Shown here: in pieces, positions 52,231-60,721 of the stretch
How the letters are laid out: each line of letters begins with the position of its first letter
Position numbering within the stretch: position 1 is the stretch's first letter
NCBI RefSeq assembly: GCF_026421305.1
Contig: NZ_JAPJBQ010000004.1
Coordinates: 1 to 64,000, forward strand
From: Dyella silvae
Lineage (GTDB): Bacteria > Pseudomonadota > Gammaproteobacteria > Xanthomonadales > Rhodanobacteraceae
DNA: 64,000 bases
Direction of reading: 5' to 3'
Position numbers and translations under genes: made by a program
Notes under the pieces: generated by a model
What the model saw: only the letters and a program-made list of their open reading frames with translations
Told to the model about the DNA's origin: nothing
Databases searched by the model: none

Positions 52231-52319
52231 TTCAGAACTTTTCAGCCCGTTTCAGGGCCCATTTCAGGACTTCCGGCATCACGGTGGCCACAGTGCCGGG
52301 GCACGCCTCGCCGTGCCCC
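52231..52319 (+). promoter_or_regulatory. Phased TTTCAG repeats and hairpin upstream of yceI-like gene
   Basis: TTTCAG occurs four times with TTCAG at 52231, 52241, 52251 and 52263 (spacing 10, 10 and 12, one helical turn). It is followed by a hairpin GGGGCACG/CGTGCCCC (52298-52319) just before the YceI gene. The phasing suggests a cooperative protein-binding array. Confidence 0.45.
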
Positions 52320-52367
52320 CAGACCACCACCGGCCCCGTGCCGGCATGACCACCAGGAGTGCTGTTC

Positions 52368-53000
52368 ATGATCAGCCGCTACACCCTTGCCGTCGCACTC
52401 GCGCTCGCATCCTGCTCGCTGGGTGCCACCACCTATACGCTGGAATCCCAACACTCGATGGGCACGATCCGCTGGGCTCACCTGGACTTCTCCAACCCCA
52501 CCGCACAATTCAATCAGATCGAGGGCACGCTCGAGTTCGACCCGGCCGCGCCCGCCAAGTCGTCCGTGAAGGTAACCATTCCCCTGTCACACCTGACCAG
52601 CGGCGTGCCCGATCTCGACGAGGATCTGCGCTCGCCCCGATTCTTCGATCTCGACAAGTACCCGACCGCCACCTTCACAAGTACGCGGGTCGAAACAACC
52701 ATGATGGCCAACCAGCTCAAGGTGACAGGTGATCTCAGCCTGCGTGGCGTAACGAAGCCCGTGACCCTGGATGTGACCATCAACAAGGTCGGCACCAACC
52801 CACGCATGCATCTGCCAGCGGTAGGGTTTGAAGCCACGGCTACGCTCAAGCGTTCGGATTTCGGCATGGGCAAGTTCGTGCCGCAAGTGAGCGACGAGGT
52901 GACTATCCACATCACCAGCCAGGCGGATGAAGCCAAGGGCTATGCGGCACTCATGAAGGCAGAGGCTGATGAGGCTGCCGTGACGACGGCGAAGAAATAG
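52368..53000 (+). CDS. YceI family lipocalin-like exported protein
   Basis: A 210-residue protein starting at the ATG at 52368 (CAGGAG upstream) with a signal peptide (YTLAVALALASCSLG, Cys near cleavage but no clear lipobox). The YceI fold is evident: YTLESQHSMGTIRWAHLDFSNPTAQFNQIEGTLEFDPAAPAKSSVKVTIPLSHL, DLRSPRFFDLDKYPTATFTSTRV, LTLRGVTKPVTLDV and SDEVTIHI. YceI proteins bind isoprenoids such as octaprenyl compounds and respond to base or osmotic stress. Expected in the periplasm. The tail is Ala/Glu/Lys-rich. Confidence 0.92.
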   Translation: MISRYTLAVALALASCSLGATTYTLESQHSMGTIRWAHLDFSNPTAQFNQIEGTLEFDPAAPAKSSVKVTIPLSHLTSGVPDLDEDLRSPRFFDLDKYPTATFTSTRVETTMMANQLKVTGDLSLRGVTKPVTLDVTINKVGTNPRMHLPAVGFEATATLKRSDFGMGKFVPQVSDEVTIHITSQADEAKGYAALMKAEADEAAVTTAKK

Positions 53001-53101
53001 TCGTGCCTCGAGGCCGGGGTGCGCATGCTGTCCATCGCGCACCTCGGTTGGCGTTTCGTCGTGACGTGCCCGCGGCATCGGCCTATCGGGCATCGTCGCA
53101 A

Positions 53102-54061
53102 TCAGCCATGCGGAGGCACATAGGCCTGCAACGGAACCTTGAAGATGCGGCCATGCGTCTTGGCCCCGGCGACATCGTCGGTTTCGAAATAGAGAGTCTT
53201 CAAGTCGGGACTGAGCCGTGCCTCAATACCCTCCAGATGAGGATCGAGCGCTTGCGGTTCGCTCCACGCGCCGTTCTGCCTGAACGCGATGAACAGCATC
53301 GAATGCCCCGTGGAAGCCGGTGCCCGGCTGGCCGAGAAAACGAGAAACGATTCGTCCGGCGCTACCGCCACATCGTAGCCCGGACGCATTCCGTCACTGA
53401 TCGACACCGCAACGGGTGTTTCGTAGTCATTGCCCTTGGCCTGCGCACGATAGACGTGACTCTTCTTCGTCACCGGGTCCGGCCGATTGAAGTAGATGCT
53501 TCCATCCCCGGCGATGGCTGGCGAATAGATGGCCGTATCGTTATTGACGGTGTCGGGCAATCGCACGGGTTCGCCCCAACCGTCGCCTCGACGATCGACG
53601 CGCCAAATATTCCCACCTCTCCCCGGCTGCGTTTGCCCGCCAAAATAGCCATCGAGAGGCGCACCGCCGACCGCCGCGGGCCGATTGGAAATAAAAACCA
53701 GATACGACCCATCGGGCGCCATGGCAGGCTCGATGTCACGCCACTGCCCCGAGAAGGGTGCTACCCGCGGCTTGGACCAGACGCCGTTATGCAGCGTGGC
53801 CATCATGACGCTGATGTTGGTGCCGTCTCGATGGGTAAAGAACACGGTCTTGCCATCGGGCGTAAAGGCCGGCGCCGAATCATCACCTTCCGGCCATGTC
53901 GTTTCGGGCTGGAAAAGTTGCGGCGCGGAAGCGGCCTTCGCCGCCGACTCCGATGACTCCGACAGCGCGGCTGCCGACACAGGCAACGCGCCGAACGCCA
54001 GAAAGAGGCCGGCGAACGTCATCGTACGTAAAACGACAAGCTTCCTAATACGACTAACCAT
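53102..54061 (-). CDS. Exported TolB/PD40-like beta-propeller protein
   Basis: About 319 residues from the ATG at 54061 with GGGGAA upstream. Signal peptide MTFAGLFLAFGALPVSAAA. Repeated WD40-like PD40 blades: PAFTPDGKTVFFTHRDGT, PAMAPDGSYLVFISNRP, PAIAGDGSIYFNRPDP, VAVAPDESFLVFSASRAP, ARLSPDLKTLYFETDD. Such domains bind proteins or sugars in the periplasm. The gene is not next to tol or pal genes, so it is not TolB proper. Confidence 0.85.
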   Translation of the reverse strand: MVSRIRKLVVLRTMTFAGLFLAFGALPVSAAALSESSESAAKAASAPQLFQPETTWPEGDDSAPAFTPDGKTVFFTHRDGTNISVMMATLHNGVWSKPRVAPFSGQWRDIEPAMAPDGSYLVFISNRPAAVGGAPLDGYFGGQTQPGRGGNIWRVDRRGDGWGEPVRLPDTVNNDTAIYSPAIAGDGSIYFNRPDPVTKKSHVYRAQAKGNDYETPVAVSISDGMRPGYDVAVAPDESFLVFSASRAPASTGHSMLFIAFRQNGAWSEPQALDPHLEGIEARLSPDLKTLYFETDDVAGAKTHGRIFKVPLQAYVPPHG

Positions 54062-54140
54062 GCGTTCCCCGCTTTGTATCAGCATCGAGATAGGACACCG
54101 GCTATAAGGCCGGCCCGTTAGGGATGTTCTGGTTTCGCTC

Positions 54141-54223
54141 GTCATTCCCGCGAAGGCGGGAATCCAGTGCCTCTGCCTTCAAAAGCTTGAAGGCACTGGA
54201 TCCCCGCCTTCGCGGGGATGACG
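54141..54223. repeat. Paired inverted REP elements
   Basis: GTCATTCCCGCGAAGGCGGGAATCC-type half at 54141-54172 and its inverse GGATCCCCGCC..GGGGATGACG at 54190-54223. The two differ by a few bases, so they form imperfect hairpins of their own and one long one together. Same family as at 203-235 and 30378-30473, lying between a propeller gene and a glycosylase gene. Confidence 0.85.
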
Positions 54224-54364
54224 GCAGTTACTCAGATCTTCCTTAGTGTCCGACCATGGCGTCGTCGTAGCGAACGGGCAAGAACGACGTGACAAAAGGC
54301 GCTTGGCGAGGGATAGGCGGCGTCGTGCATGCCGCAAACGGCTTCTGCACCGGTCGATGGGACA

Positions 54365-54988
54365 TCAAGGCGCAGCAGCTGCCATAGGACCCGACACGTA
54401 CCGGTTGTTCGGCACACGCCATCGCCAAGGGAAATCCACGCCGACGCGGATGCCAACGCGCGGCACACCCGCTGCCGTTTCAGGCGGCGCCATGCCGTCA
54501 TCGACGATAGCGAAGCCATCGCGAGCGACGATCAGGTCGATGCCGTTCTGCTCACCGGTGATTCCCATGGCCTGCGTCAGGCGCGCGGGCCCTCGGCAAA
54601 GATCACGATCGCTCGTCCCCTTGGAACGCGCCTCACGCATCCGTTCCACACCATGAAGTGGTTCGAGCGCACGGATCAGCACACCCTCGCCCGTCGTGCA
54701 CACGCAGTTGCAACACCAGTGCATGCCATAGGTGAAATAGACATACATATGCCCGGCGGGACCGAACATGGTGGCGTTTCTCGGCGTCTTGCCGCGAAAC
54801 GTGTGCGCGGCCGGATCGACGGCGCCCGCATAGGCTTCCACTTCCACGATGCGGCCCGCCCTGCCATCCGCACTGGCCAGAATCTTGTTGAGCAGCTGAG
54901 GCGCCACCGTGGTGGCCGGCCGTTCGAAGAACGACCTTGATACGACCACTCCCGGCCACGCCTTAGCACGACGAGATCCGCTGGACAT
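54365..54988 (-). CDS. 3-methyladenine DNA glycosylase (AAG/MPG type)
   Basis: About 207 residues from the ATG at 54988. The family blocks are visible: SRSFFERPATTVAPQLLNKIL, RIVEVEAYAG (catalytic Glu), AAHTFRGKTPRNATMFGPAGHMYVYFTYGMHWCCNCV (DNA-intercalating Tyr and active-site His), LIRALEPLHG, LCRGPARLTQAMGI and RVGIRVG. It excises alkylated purines in base-excision repair. The upstream extension of the frame overlaps a repeat and is not coding. Confidence 0.93.
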   Translation of the reverse strand: MSSGSRRAKAWPGVVVSRSFFERPATTVAPQLLNKILASADGRAGRIVEVEAYAGAVDPAAHTFRGKTPRNATMFGPAGHMYVYFTYGMHWCCNCVCTTGEGVLIRALEPLHGVERMREARSKGTSDRDLCRGPARLTQAMGITGEQNGIDLIVARDGFAIVDDGMAPPETAAGVPRVGIRVGVDFPWRWRVPNNRYVSGPMAAAAP

Positions 54989-55341
54989 CCGATCGCTCCG
55001 CTCATCTTGGTGATGACGACATTCTAGGCGGGCCGTTACAACCGCACCGTTTCGCAGGCCAGCCAACACCACTTTGGGTCTCTGACGCTCGAAGAAGCGA
55101 ACTAAGCGCGTCTTTGACTCACTCAAGATGCGGGCGGCTTTTGTCAGCCTTCATCGCTAACAACGTCACGACAAAACCTGACAGGCGGGGCTGCGGGGGT
55201 TCTGTTACGTTCGGCGTGTCGCTCGCGCCGTCTTCTCTAGTGCTACGCGAGCGACCATGGCAGTGATGTCATGAGTCGCGGGCCGCAGGTGTTCGACCAC
55301 CTACGACCCGCTAACCACAACCAACTAAGCACGAGTTGATC
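54989..55341. other. Intergenic region with repeat and dyads
   Basis: 353 bases. It includes a 45-base element starting TCGAAGAAGCGAAC (55088-55132), repeated at 56260-56307, and a nested dyad GCGGG..AGGTG..CACCT..CCCGC near 55278-55315, upstream of the 55342 gene. No gene is recognised. Confidence 0.45.
55088..55132 (+). repeat. Direct repeat copy 1 (TCGAAGAAGCGAAC element)
   Basis: Shares TCGAAGAAGCGAAC, then AGCGCGTC and CACT-AAGAT with the copy at 56260-56307. About three-quarters of positions are alike by eye over 45 bases. Confidence 0.6.
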
Positions 55342-55671
55342 ATGGCTAACCGCGATCATACGGCACACACACGCCCGTTCGTTCCCCCTGACGGCACCCT
55401 CACTGGCCCACCCGGCGGCCCGCATCCAGCGGGCCATCAAGCCACGCCACGGCGTTTATCGCTCCCACTCGATCCTGTTCTGGCGTCGTACGTCTTGACG
55501 CGCTTGCGAATCGATCTGGAAGCACGCCGAGCGGATGAGGCCTCTGGCCACCCGGCAAAGCCATTGCAGTGGCCCCATTCCGGTGAAGTCATTGCCTGCC
55601 TCACCACGGCCATTCATTGCCTTGACCACTACGCCGGCCTGCTCGGTCACGAGCCCCCAGTGAACGCTTAA
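55342..55671 (+). CDS. Small hypothetical protein
   Basis: A 109-residue protein if started at the ATG at 55342. The N-terminal third is Pro/Gly/His-rich and disordered-looking; the C-terminal part (LDPVLASYVLTRLRIDLEARRADEASG...GEVIACLTTAIHCLDHYAGLL) is helical. No family recognised. It lies upstream of the HigA-like gene with a 150-base gap. Confidence 0.55.
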   Translation: MANRDHTAHTRPFVPPDGTLTGPPGGPHPAGHQATPRRLSLPLDPVLASYVLTRLRIDLEARRADEASGHPAKPLQWPHSGEVIACLTTAIHCLDHYAGLLGHEPPVNA

Positions 55672-55822
55672 CCCCGTCCGATGATCGTCCCCGTGGCGCA
55701 TCGGCTCTCCGGTCGATGCGCCACACCTGGATGATCACGGACGGGCAAAAAGGTCATTCCCCTACACGAATCAGCGTCGTCGCACGCCGTCGCGGCCCCG
55801 TACCCGATAGGAAAACCTGCCC

Positions 55823-56137
55823 ATGGACCTGATCACACTCACCCCGCGCATCAGCGTGGACCCTTCGCTGCGCCTGCGCTCCCCCGGACAAGTGCTGCTG
55901 GATGACTACCTGGTGCCACGGGCGGAAACCAACAGCCAACTCGCACGCCGCGCCGGCATCCGCGTCCCGCACATCAGGCAATACCTGCTGGGCAGCCGCC
56001 CCATGAGCGCCAACCACGCCATACGACTGGCCGCCGCGCTCGACACCACCGCGTTCTATTGGCTGACGCTGCAAGCGCGTTACGACCTGGCGCGTGAGTG
56101 GCATAAGCAGCGCGCAACGTCGCCGCTGGTGGGATAG
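55823..56137 (+). CDS. Orphan HigA-like antitoxin / XRE regulator
   Basis: A 104-residue protein with the HigA-type helix-turn-helix: SPGQVLLDDYLVPRAETNSQLARRAGIRVPHIRQYLLGSRPMSANHAIRLAAALDTTAFYWLTLQARYDL. HigA usually follows a HigB toxin; none of the flanking genes is HigB, so it is an orphan antitoxin or a stand-alone regulator. ATG at 55823 behind AGGAAAACC. Next to the repeat that precedes the nuclease-like gene. Confidence 0.85.
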   Translation: MDLITLTPRISVDPSLRLRSPGQVLLDDYLVPRAETNSQLARRAGIRVPHIRQYLLGSRPMSANHAIRLAAALDTTAFYWLTLQARYDLAREWHKQRATSPLVG

Positions 56138-56259
56138 GTGAAATCCCGCTCAGTACAGGGGCCGGAGATAGTCAGGGAGCACCGCAAAGCAGCGCGATAG
56201 GTTTAACTGCCTCCGTCCTTTATTTGCTTTTGTCCCCTATTTTCTTTTGTTCTCTGGTG

Positions 56260-56307
56260 TTCGAAGAAGCGAACCGAGCGCGTCATTAACCACTGAAGAT
56301 TCGAGCG
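56260..56307 (+). repeat. Direct repeat copy 2 (TCGAAGAAGCGAAC element)
   Basis: Counterpart of 55088-55132, placed between the HigA-like gene and the stop of the nuclease-like gene. The two copies flank the two small genes in between. Confidence 0.6.
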
Positions 56308-56360
56308 ATGGCTCACCCACGGCGGAAAGTGCACACTGACCCGCGTTTTACGCACTGGCA

Positions 56361-59300
56361 CTACTCTTTTGGGAACGCGTCGCTGGGTTTGTGCCGTGAC
56401 GCACGACGTCGCCCCTCTTCGCCGTACGTTTCCGCAAGCGAGCGCATAGTCGCTGCAAGGCGAGGGAATCCTTCAGCCAGCGCCTCATCTGCGCGCTCTT
56501 TATATCCAGCCTCCAGGGCAAACTCTGACTGTCCCGTCGGGTCGACCCAGTGCACGCCACGAGAGTTGAAGTATTCGCTCGACATTGCCTCTCGCAGGCC
56601 TTGAAACTCTCGTCGCTCGACAACCTCTGCAATATTTCGGTCAATCCAGAAACCGCCCACATCAGCTGGCGCATGGGCAAGAAGCCTACCGACCACCATT
56701 TGGGCCACGTCGGCATGCCCAGACACCTCCGCCTCTGCCATCAGCGCATCGAGCCATGCCGCGAAGACTTGGGCATCAAAATGTCCGTCCTTGAGGCCGG
56801 GAATCGTCCTCCAGAGATGCAGCAGGCTCCAGGCGTTCTCGATAAGCGCGTCGGGCGCTTCCGGAGCCTTCCAATCTGGCTTTTCCGATTTGTAAACCAT
56901 CCGGATTGCACTGATTGCAAATTCCGCACTGGATGCCAGCTGGTTCCAGAGAGTCACCGGAGTTGCTCCGCTGTACCCGTCGAGCACCTGGAGGTATCGC
57001 CACTCGACCATGGATAGCTTGTCCGCATCGGCGAGGGGGTCTGCCTGAACGGCCTTAATTACCTCGCAGATCGCATAACTGTCAGGCATTTCATTGGCCG
57101 GCACATTGGCGTTGGCCATGATGAGAGCATCCAGCATTGCTTCGCTACTCGCAGGGCGCTTCATGTGAATCAGGCCGTTGGAAAGCTGCACGGCATCCCA
57201 ACCGCGTCCAACACGGACAAGCTCAACGATCGCGGCATCCCCTTCTTCAAGCTTCCACGGATTGGGAACGACGGACTTCCAGTACTTGTTCCACACCGCC
57301 TCTCCGGCTGACTTTGCGCGAGCCCAGACTTCAGGACCGAATGGCAAGGACGTATAAAGGACAGCTAGCTCGTCAGCGTCATATGTCGACAGATCAAGTT
57401 TATCAAGCCAAGACCATCCTCCCTCCGTGGTTCGAGAGTAAATGAAGGCTCGGGCCATTTGCTGCGCCCTCGGTACATGGGAACCGAGAAGCTCGTCGAG
57501 AACTCGCTTGTCGTCCTTGCCGCTCAATGCCAGCATCAATGCATATCCAACTTCGGATGCAAGGCTGACCTCGCTGCCGAACGCAATGACACGCTCAATC
57601 CCCCCGTCAGCCAGAAGACGTGAAATAGCCTCCATTCGTCTTTTACTGAGGCGACCGATGGAACCCTCCCAGTCGTCCCTATCGTCAACATGTGAGGCAT
57701 CAGGGCCGGAAAAGAGAAGCCGGAGAAAGATGTCGGGATCTGCTGGCTCGAACTTCGCTGCAAGTTGCTCGATGCGCGATACAGCTTCATCCGGAAGCGC
57801 CCACTTTGCATCTCGAAAGCTGCGGTGACGTCGTGCTAGGTCCCGAAGCGCCTTCCATAGCTCAACGCGACTTTCTTCATCGACAGTACGGGCTTTGCTT
57901 TCAAGCAACCCGATTGCGGCCTCGAACGCTTTCTTCGGCATTGACCGGAGAAGATCAACCAACTCGATCAGACGCCGATCGTCCTTTCCAGCAAGCTCTA
58001 CGACGAGTGCCGCTGCAGCTGCTACTTCCTCGGCGTACTCCTCACGCGAAACCGTCTCATCAATTGCATCGACAACCCGGTAAGTAGGTCGATGTGACAT
58101 CGACGAGGTCGTCGTCCTGTCGGGCAATAAGCGTGAGGCGACCCGAAAAGCCACCTGCTCTTCATCCCGCGCCGCAGCTCGCAGAGCTGTAGCACGGGTT
58201 TCCCAACCTGCCATCGTTTGGGGTAGCCAGGGTAGTAAGAGCGTCACTAGAGAATGAATCGGTCGGTTACCCCAAGTCCCGCCTGGGTCCATGCCTGCAA
58301 GCTGCGCCAAGTGCAAGACAACGATAGGAAAGGTGTCTGCCTCCCAACCAAGGCTCTCTAAGGCCCATAGCACGCCCGTCATATAACTCCGCCCGAATGC
58401 CCCTGACCGCTCTTGGGCAAAGAGTTCACGGAAAGCCTCTCCTCCAGCGAGGAGAGCATCCCCAACGCAATCCAGGAATCGTTGCGGCGCGGCTTCGGCC
58501 ATGAGCGGAAGTACCCCGTCAAGGCTCGCCCACCGCTGCCAGCTCGCGCCGTTCAGGAGGCTCCACGGGACCTTCTGGACGGAATGCCTGGCCTCAGCGC
58601 TGCACGTCGTCAGGCCATCTTCGAGCGTACCGGCGATAGCCAGCCCTTCAGCCAATCCCCTGCGCAAAATCTGGGTACGTTTAGCAACAAGACCTCGGAA
58701 CGATGCATTGATTCGTTCGTCGGGATCAAGGGAAAGCGCGGGGTCATCCTCCATCAGCACATCCGTGGCCACCTCCGCGAAGCGCTTCATATCGTCGTCT
58801 GTCAAAGATGCGGCCCCGGCCTTCCAGAGCTCGCGCCGGTCAGACGCTGTCCAGACACCATCGTCAAAAGTAAGCAGACTAGGTGAAGCATGGTTGATCG
58901 CCTGCACCTGCTCGCCGACTTCCGCTTGAGTCCTGTTGAACAGCTTGGCCACAATGGCTATGTCATTTTCGTTTCTTTGATCCCACTGACCAACAAGCGC
59001 CAGAAGGCCCATGAGGTGTAGGTGGTTCGCGCTGGCCGTCGCAACTTCGAATGCCAAACGGGGAGACGCCGGCTGGACAATGACCCTTCGCAACGCGCGA
59101 AGCTTGGCAAGTTCCGGGGGGAGTCGGGACAATTCAAACGAGCCACCTCGGGTATTTTTCCTGCCAACCAGCTGCACAACCTCTGCCCACAGCATCGGTG
59201 GAAGGTCGCCGCTTTCCGCCGATAGGTGCGAGTGCAGAAGCGAAACGACTACACCCTTGTCGCTCCAAAAATCAAAACCGAGGATATGAAAATCATGCAG

Positions 59301-59933
59301 GAAAGCATGGAGTTGGCCGTCGTTGACCTCTAAGCCGTTGTTCGCCGCAGTCAGCTGTCTACGTATGACATTCAGCTTCTTCAGCCGATTTTCTGGTCCC
59401 ATGCGACCTTGTTGGATGCGGCTGAAAAACTCCGACGCCTGAAATTCCCGTGCCTGCGTGGTCAGCCAGTGCAGCGTATAGCCGTCTGTCGCAGTCAGCG
59501 GTCCGGTGACAAGCGCGATCGCATCGAGGCCGGGACGAAATAAATTTCGGTTTGTGAAGTCCGCCCAAGCCGACACCATCGTTTCCCGGAATTCCGGGTT
59601 GGAATCCTGGATCGCGACCTGCCTCTTTATCTGGCACAGCAAATGGCGGTATTCGCCACCACCAGGCTGTTCGACCCGTACCAGACAGTCGTCCGTGTGG
59701 TATCCGTCGGGCTTCGTCTGAAGCGCAACACGCACAATTGGCCACGTCGGGAGTGCAGGTGCGTATCCGCCGGTAGCCATCAGAGTAACAAAGGAGGCCT
59801 GAACTTCGTTCTCGAAGATGACACCTGCGCCCCCTGTCGATGCGGCGTTGCTCTGCTGTTTCAGTTTTCCGGCGACATTGTGCTCGGGTACATTCTTTCC
59901 GCCAGATTTCCCTCTGCTTTTCGTTGCCACCAC
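56361..59933 (-). CDS. Very large Cap4/Mrr-like nuclease-domain protein with helical repeats
   Basis: About 1190 residues from a GTG at 59933 (AGAGGTTGAC upstream); a longer GTG start at 60035 adds a Phe/Arg-rich stretch and seems less likely. Residues ~38-175 have a PD-(D/E)xK layout: GAGVIFENEVQ with Glu41, TDDCLVRVE with Asp81/82, and HLLCQIKRQ with Gln101-Ile-Lys103, like the dsDNA-nuclease domain of Cap4. The remaining ~1000 residues are alpha-helical, HEAT/TPR-like, without Walker A or B. No NTPase, TM or zinc motif seen. Such "nuclease plus long sensor" designs are common in phage defence, but this particular protein is not one I recognise. It stands alone on the minus strand. Confidence 0.8.
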   Translation of the reverse strand: MVATKSRGKSGGKNVPEHNVAGKLKQQSNAASTGGAGVIFENEVQASFVTLMATGGYAPALPTWPIVRVALQTKPDGYHTDDCLVRVEQPGGGEYRHLLCQIKRQVAIQDSNPEFRETMVSAWADFTNRNLFRPGLDAIALVTGPLTATDGYTLHWLTTQAREFQASEFFSRIQQGRMGPENRLKKLNVIRRQLTAANNGLEVNDGQLHAFLHDFHILGFDFWSDKGVVVSLLHSHLSAESGDLPPMLWAEVVQLVGRKNTRGGSFELSRLPPELAKLRALRRVIVQPASPRLAFEVATASANHLHLMGLLALVGQWDQRNENDIAIVAKLFNRTQAEVGEQVQAINHASPSLLTFDDGVWTASDRRELWKAGAASLTDDDMKRFAEVATDVLMEDDPALSLDPDERINASFRGLVAKRTQILRRGLAEGLAIAGTLEDGLTTCSAEARHSVQKVPWSLLNGASWQRWASLDGVLPLMAEAAPQRFLDCVGDALLAGGEAFRELFAQERSGAFGRSYMTGVLWALESLGWEADTFPIVVLHLAQLAGMDPGGTWGNRPIHSLVTLLLPWLPQTMAGWETRATALRAAARDEEQVAFRVASRLLPDRTTTSSMSHRPTYRVVDAIDETVSREEYAEEVAAAAALVVELAGKDDRRLIELVDLLRSMPKKAFEAAIGLLESKARTVDEESRVELWKALRDLARRHRSFRDAKWALPDEAVSRIEQLAAKFEPADPDIFLRLLFSGPDASHVDDRDDWEGSIGRLSKRRMEAISRLLADGGIERVIAFGSEVSLASEVGYALMLALSGKDDKRVLDELLGSHVPRAQQMARAFIYSRTTEGGWSWLDKLDLSTYDADELAVLYTSLPFGPEVWARAKSAGEAVWNKYWKSVVPNPWKLEEGDAAIVELVRVGRGWDAVQLSNGLIHMKRPASSEAMLDALIMANANVPANEMPDSYAICEVIKAVQADPLADADKLSMVEWRYLQVLDGYSGATPVTLWNQLASSAEFAISAIRMVYKSEKPDWKAPEAPDALIENAWSLLHLWRTIPGLKDGHFDAQVFAAWLDALMAEAEVSGHADVAQMVVGRLLAHAPADVGGFWIDRNIAEVVERREFQGLREAMSSEYFNSRGVHWVDPTGQSEFALEAGYKERADEALAEGFPRLAATMRSLAETYGEEGRRRASRHKPSDAFPKE

Positions 59934-60086
59934 GTCAACCTCTGTACGATTTTGGCAAGCTCGGCTTGCCCATTTGGCCGCAAGGGAAAAGGGTTCAGAG
60001 TGCTTTTCTGCGAAATAAAGGGCACGGAAAAGCACACTGACCCTTTTTTCGATCCCTTTTTCGATCCAGCTTACCCAACAGCTTGC

Positions 60087-60644
60087 CTAACCAATGACCG
60101 AGCGAATGAATCGCGCCGGATTTCCGGCAACGAGGCTATTCGGTGGTACGTCCTTGGTGACAACGGAGCCGGCGGCGACAACCGAGTTCTCGCCTACCGT
60201 CACCCCGCCGATGATCGTTGCACCGGCCGCGATCCACACGTTTCGCTCGATCACAATGGGCTTTCCGATGGTGATCGATCTCCGCTGCGAAGGATCCAGT
60301 GGATGACCCGTCGTAATGATGCTCACATTCGGCCCGATCATTACATCGTCCCCGATGTGAAGGCCGCCAAGGTCGTAGAAGGTGCAGTTCTGATTTATGA
60401 AGACGTTCCGCCCAACTCGAATTTCATCACCACCGGCGGTATAGAACGGCGGGATCAATGTAAAGCCCTCGTCCACCGGTTGCCCGATGAGCTCGGCGAA
60501 CCTGGCGCGAACTTCTTCGGCATCATCAAACGTCAAGCGATTGAGTGCCGCCGTAAGCATCCCCGCCCGTCGGACGTTGGCGACCATCTTCGCTGATTCC
60601 GGCGTTCGCCCCTGGACTATTTTGGTTCGGTTGTCGCTCGTCAT
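60087..60644 (-). CDS. Maltose/galactoside O-acetyltransferase-like protein
   Basis: A 185-residue left-handed beta-helix acetyltransferase from the ATG at 60644. The N-terminal helices end in ELIGQPVDEGFTLIPPFYTAGGDEIRVG; hexapeptide repeats follow (NVFINQNCTFYDLGGLHIGDDVMIGPNVSIITTGHPLDPSQRR), with the catalytic His in TGHPL, and the coil ends VVAAGSVVTKDVPPNSLVAGNPARFIR. It uses acetyl-CoA to acetylate sugars. Single gene in the accessory islet, framed by a palindrome at its start side. Confidence 0.93.
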   Translation of the reverse strand: MTSDNRTKIVQGRTPESAKMVANVRRAGMLTAALNRLTFDDAEEVRARFAELIGQPVDEGFTLIPPFYTAGGDEIRVGRNVFINQNCTFYDLGGLHIGDDVMIGPNVSIITTGHPLDPSQRRSITIGKPIVIERNVWIAAGATIIGGVTVGENSVVAAGSVVTKDVPPNSLVAGNPARFIRSVIG

Positions 60645-60694
60645 TCGGTGCTTCCGTATCGATACCGACCACTCCATTGGTGTGATCTCGTCAT

Positions 60695-60718
60695 GTCCGC
60701 CTCGGGTCGGAAGCGGAC
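60695..60718. repeat. 24-bp palindrome GTCCGC...GGAAGCGGAC, copy 1
   Basis: A GTCCGC / GCGGAC palindrome with the core CTCGGGTCGGAA. It lies between the acetyltransferase start and the GFA gene stop. Copies at 61134-61157, degenerate at 61534-61557, and at 38009-38033. Confidence 0.75.
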
Positions 60719-60721
60719 CTG

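Noticed and set aside
60036-60060. Repeated TTTTTCGATCC near the nuclease gene 5' end as a terminator
   Set aside because: The direct repeat has no stem in the right orientation.
60078-60095. GCCTAAC/GTTAGGC core resembling an integron attC end after the acetyltransferase gene
   Set aside because: The second half of an attC and its fold were not found, and there is no integrase; a chance match to a 7-base degenerate core is likely.
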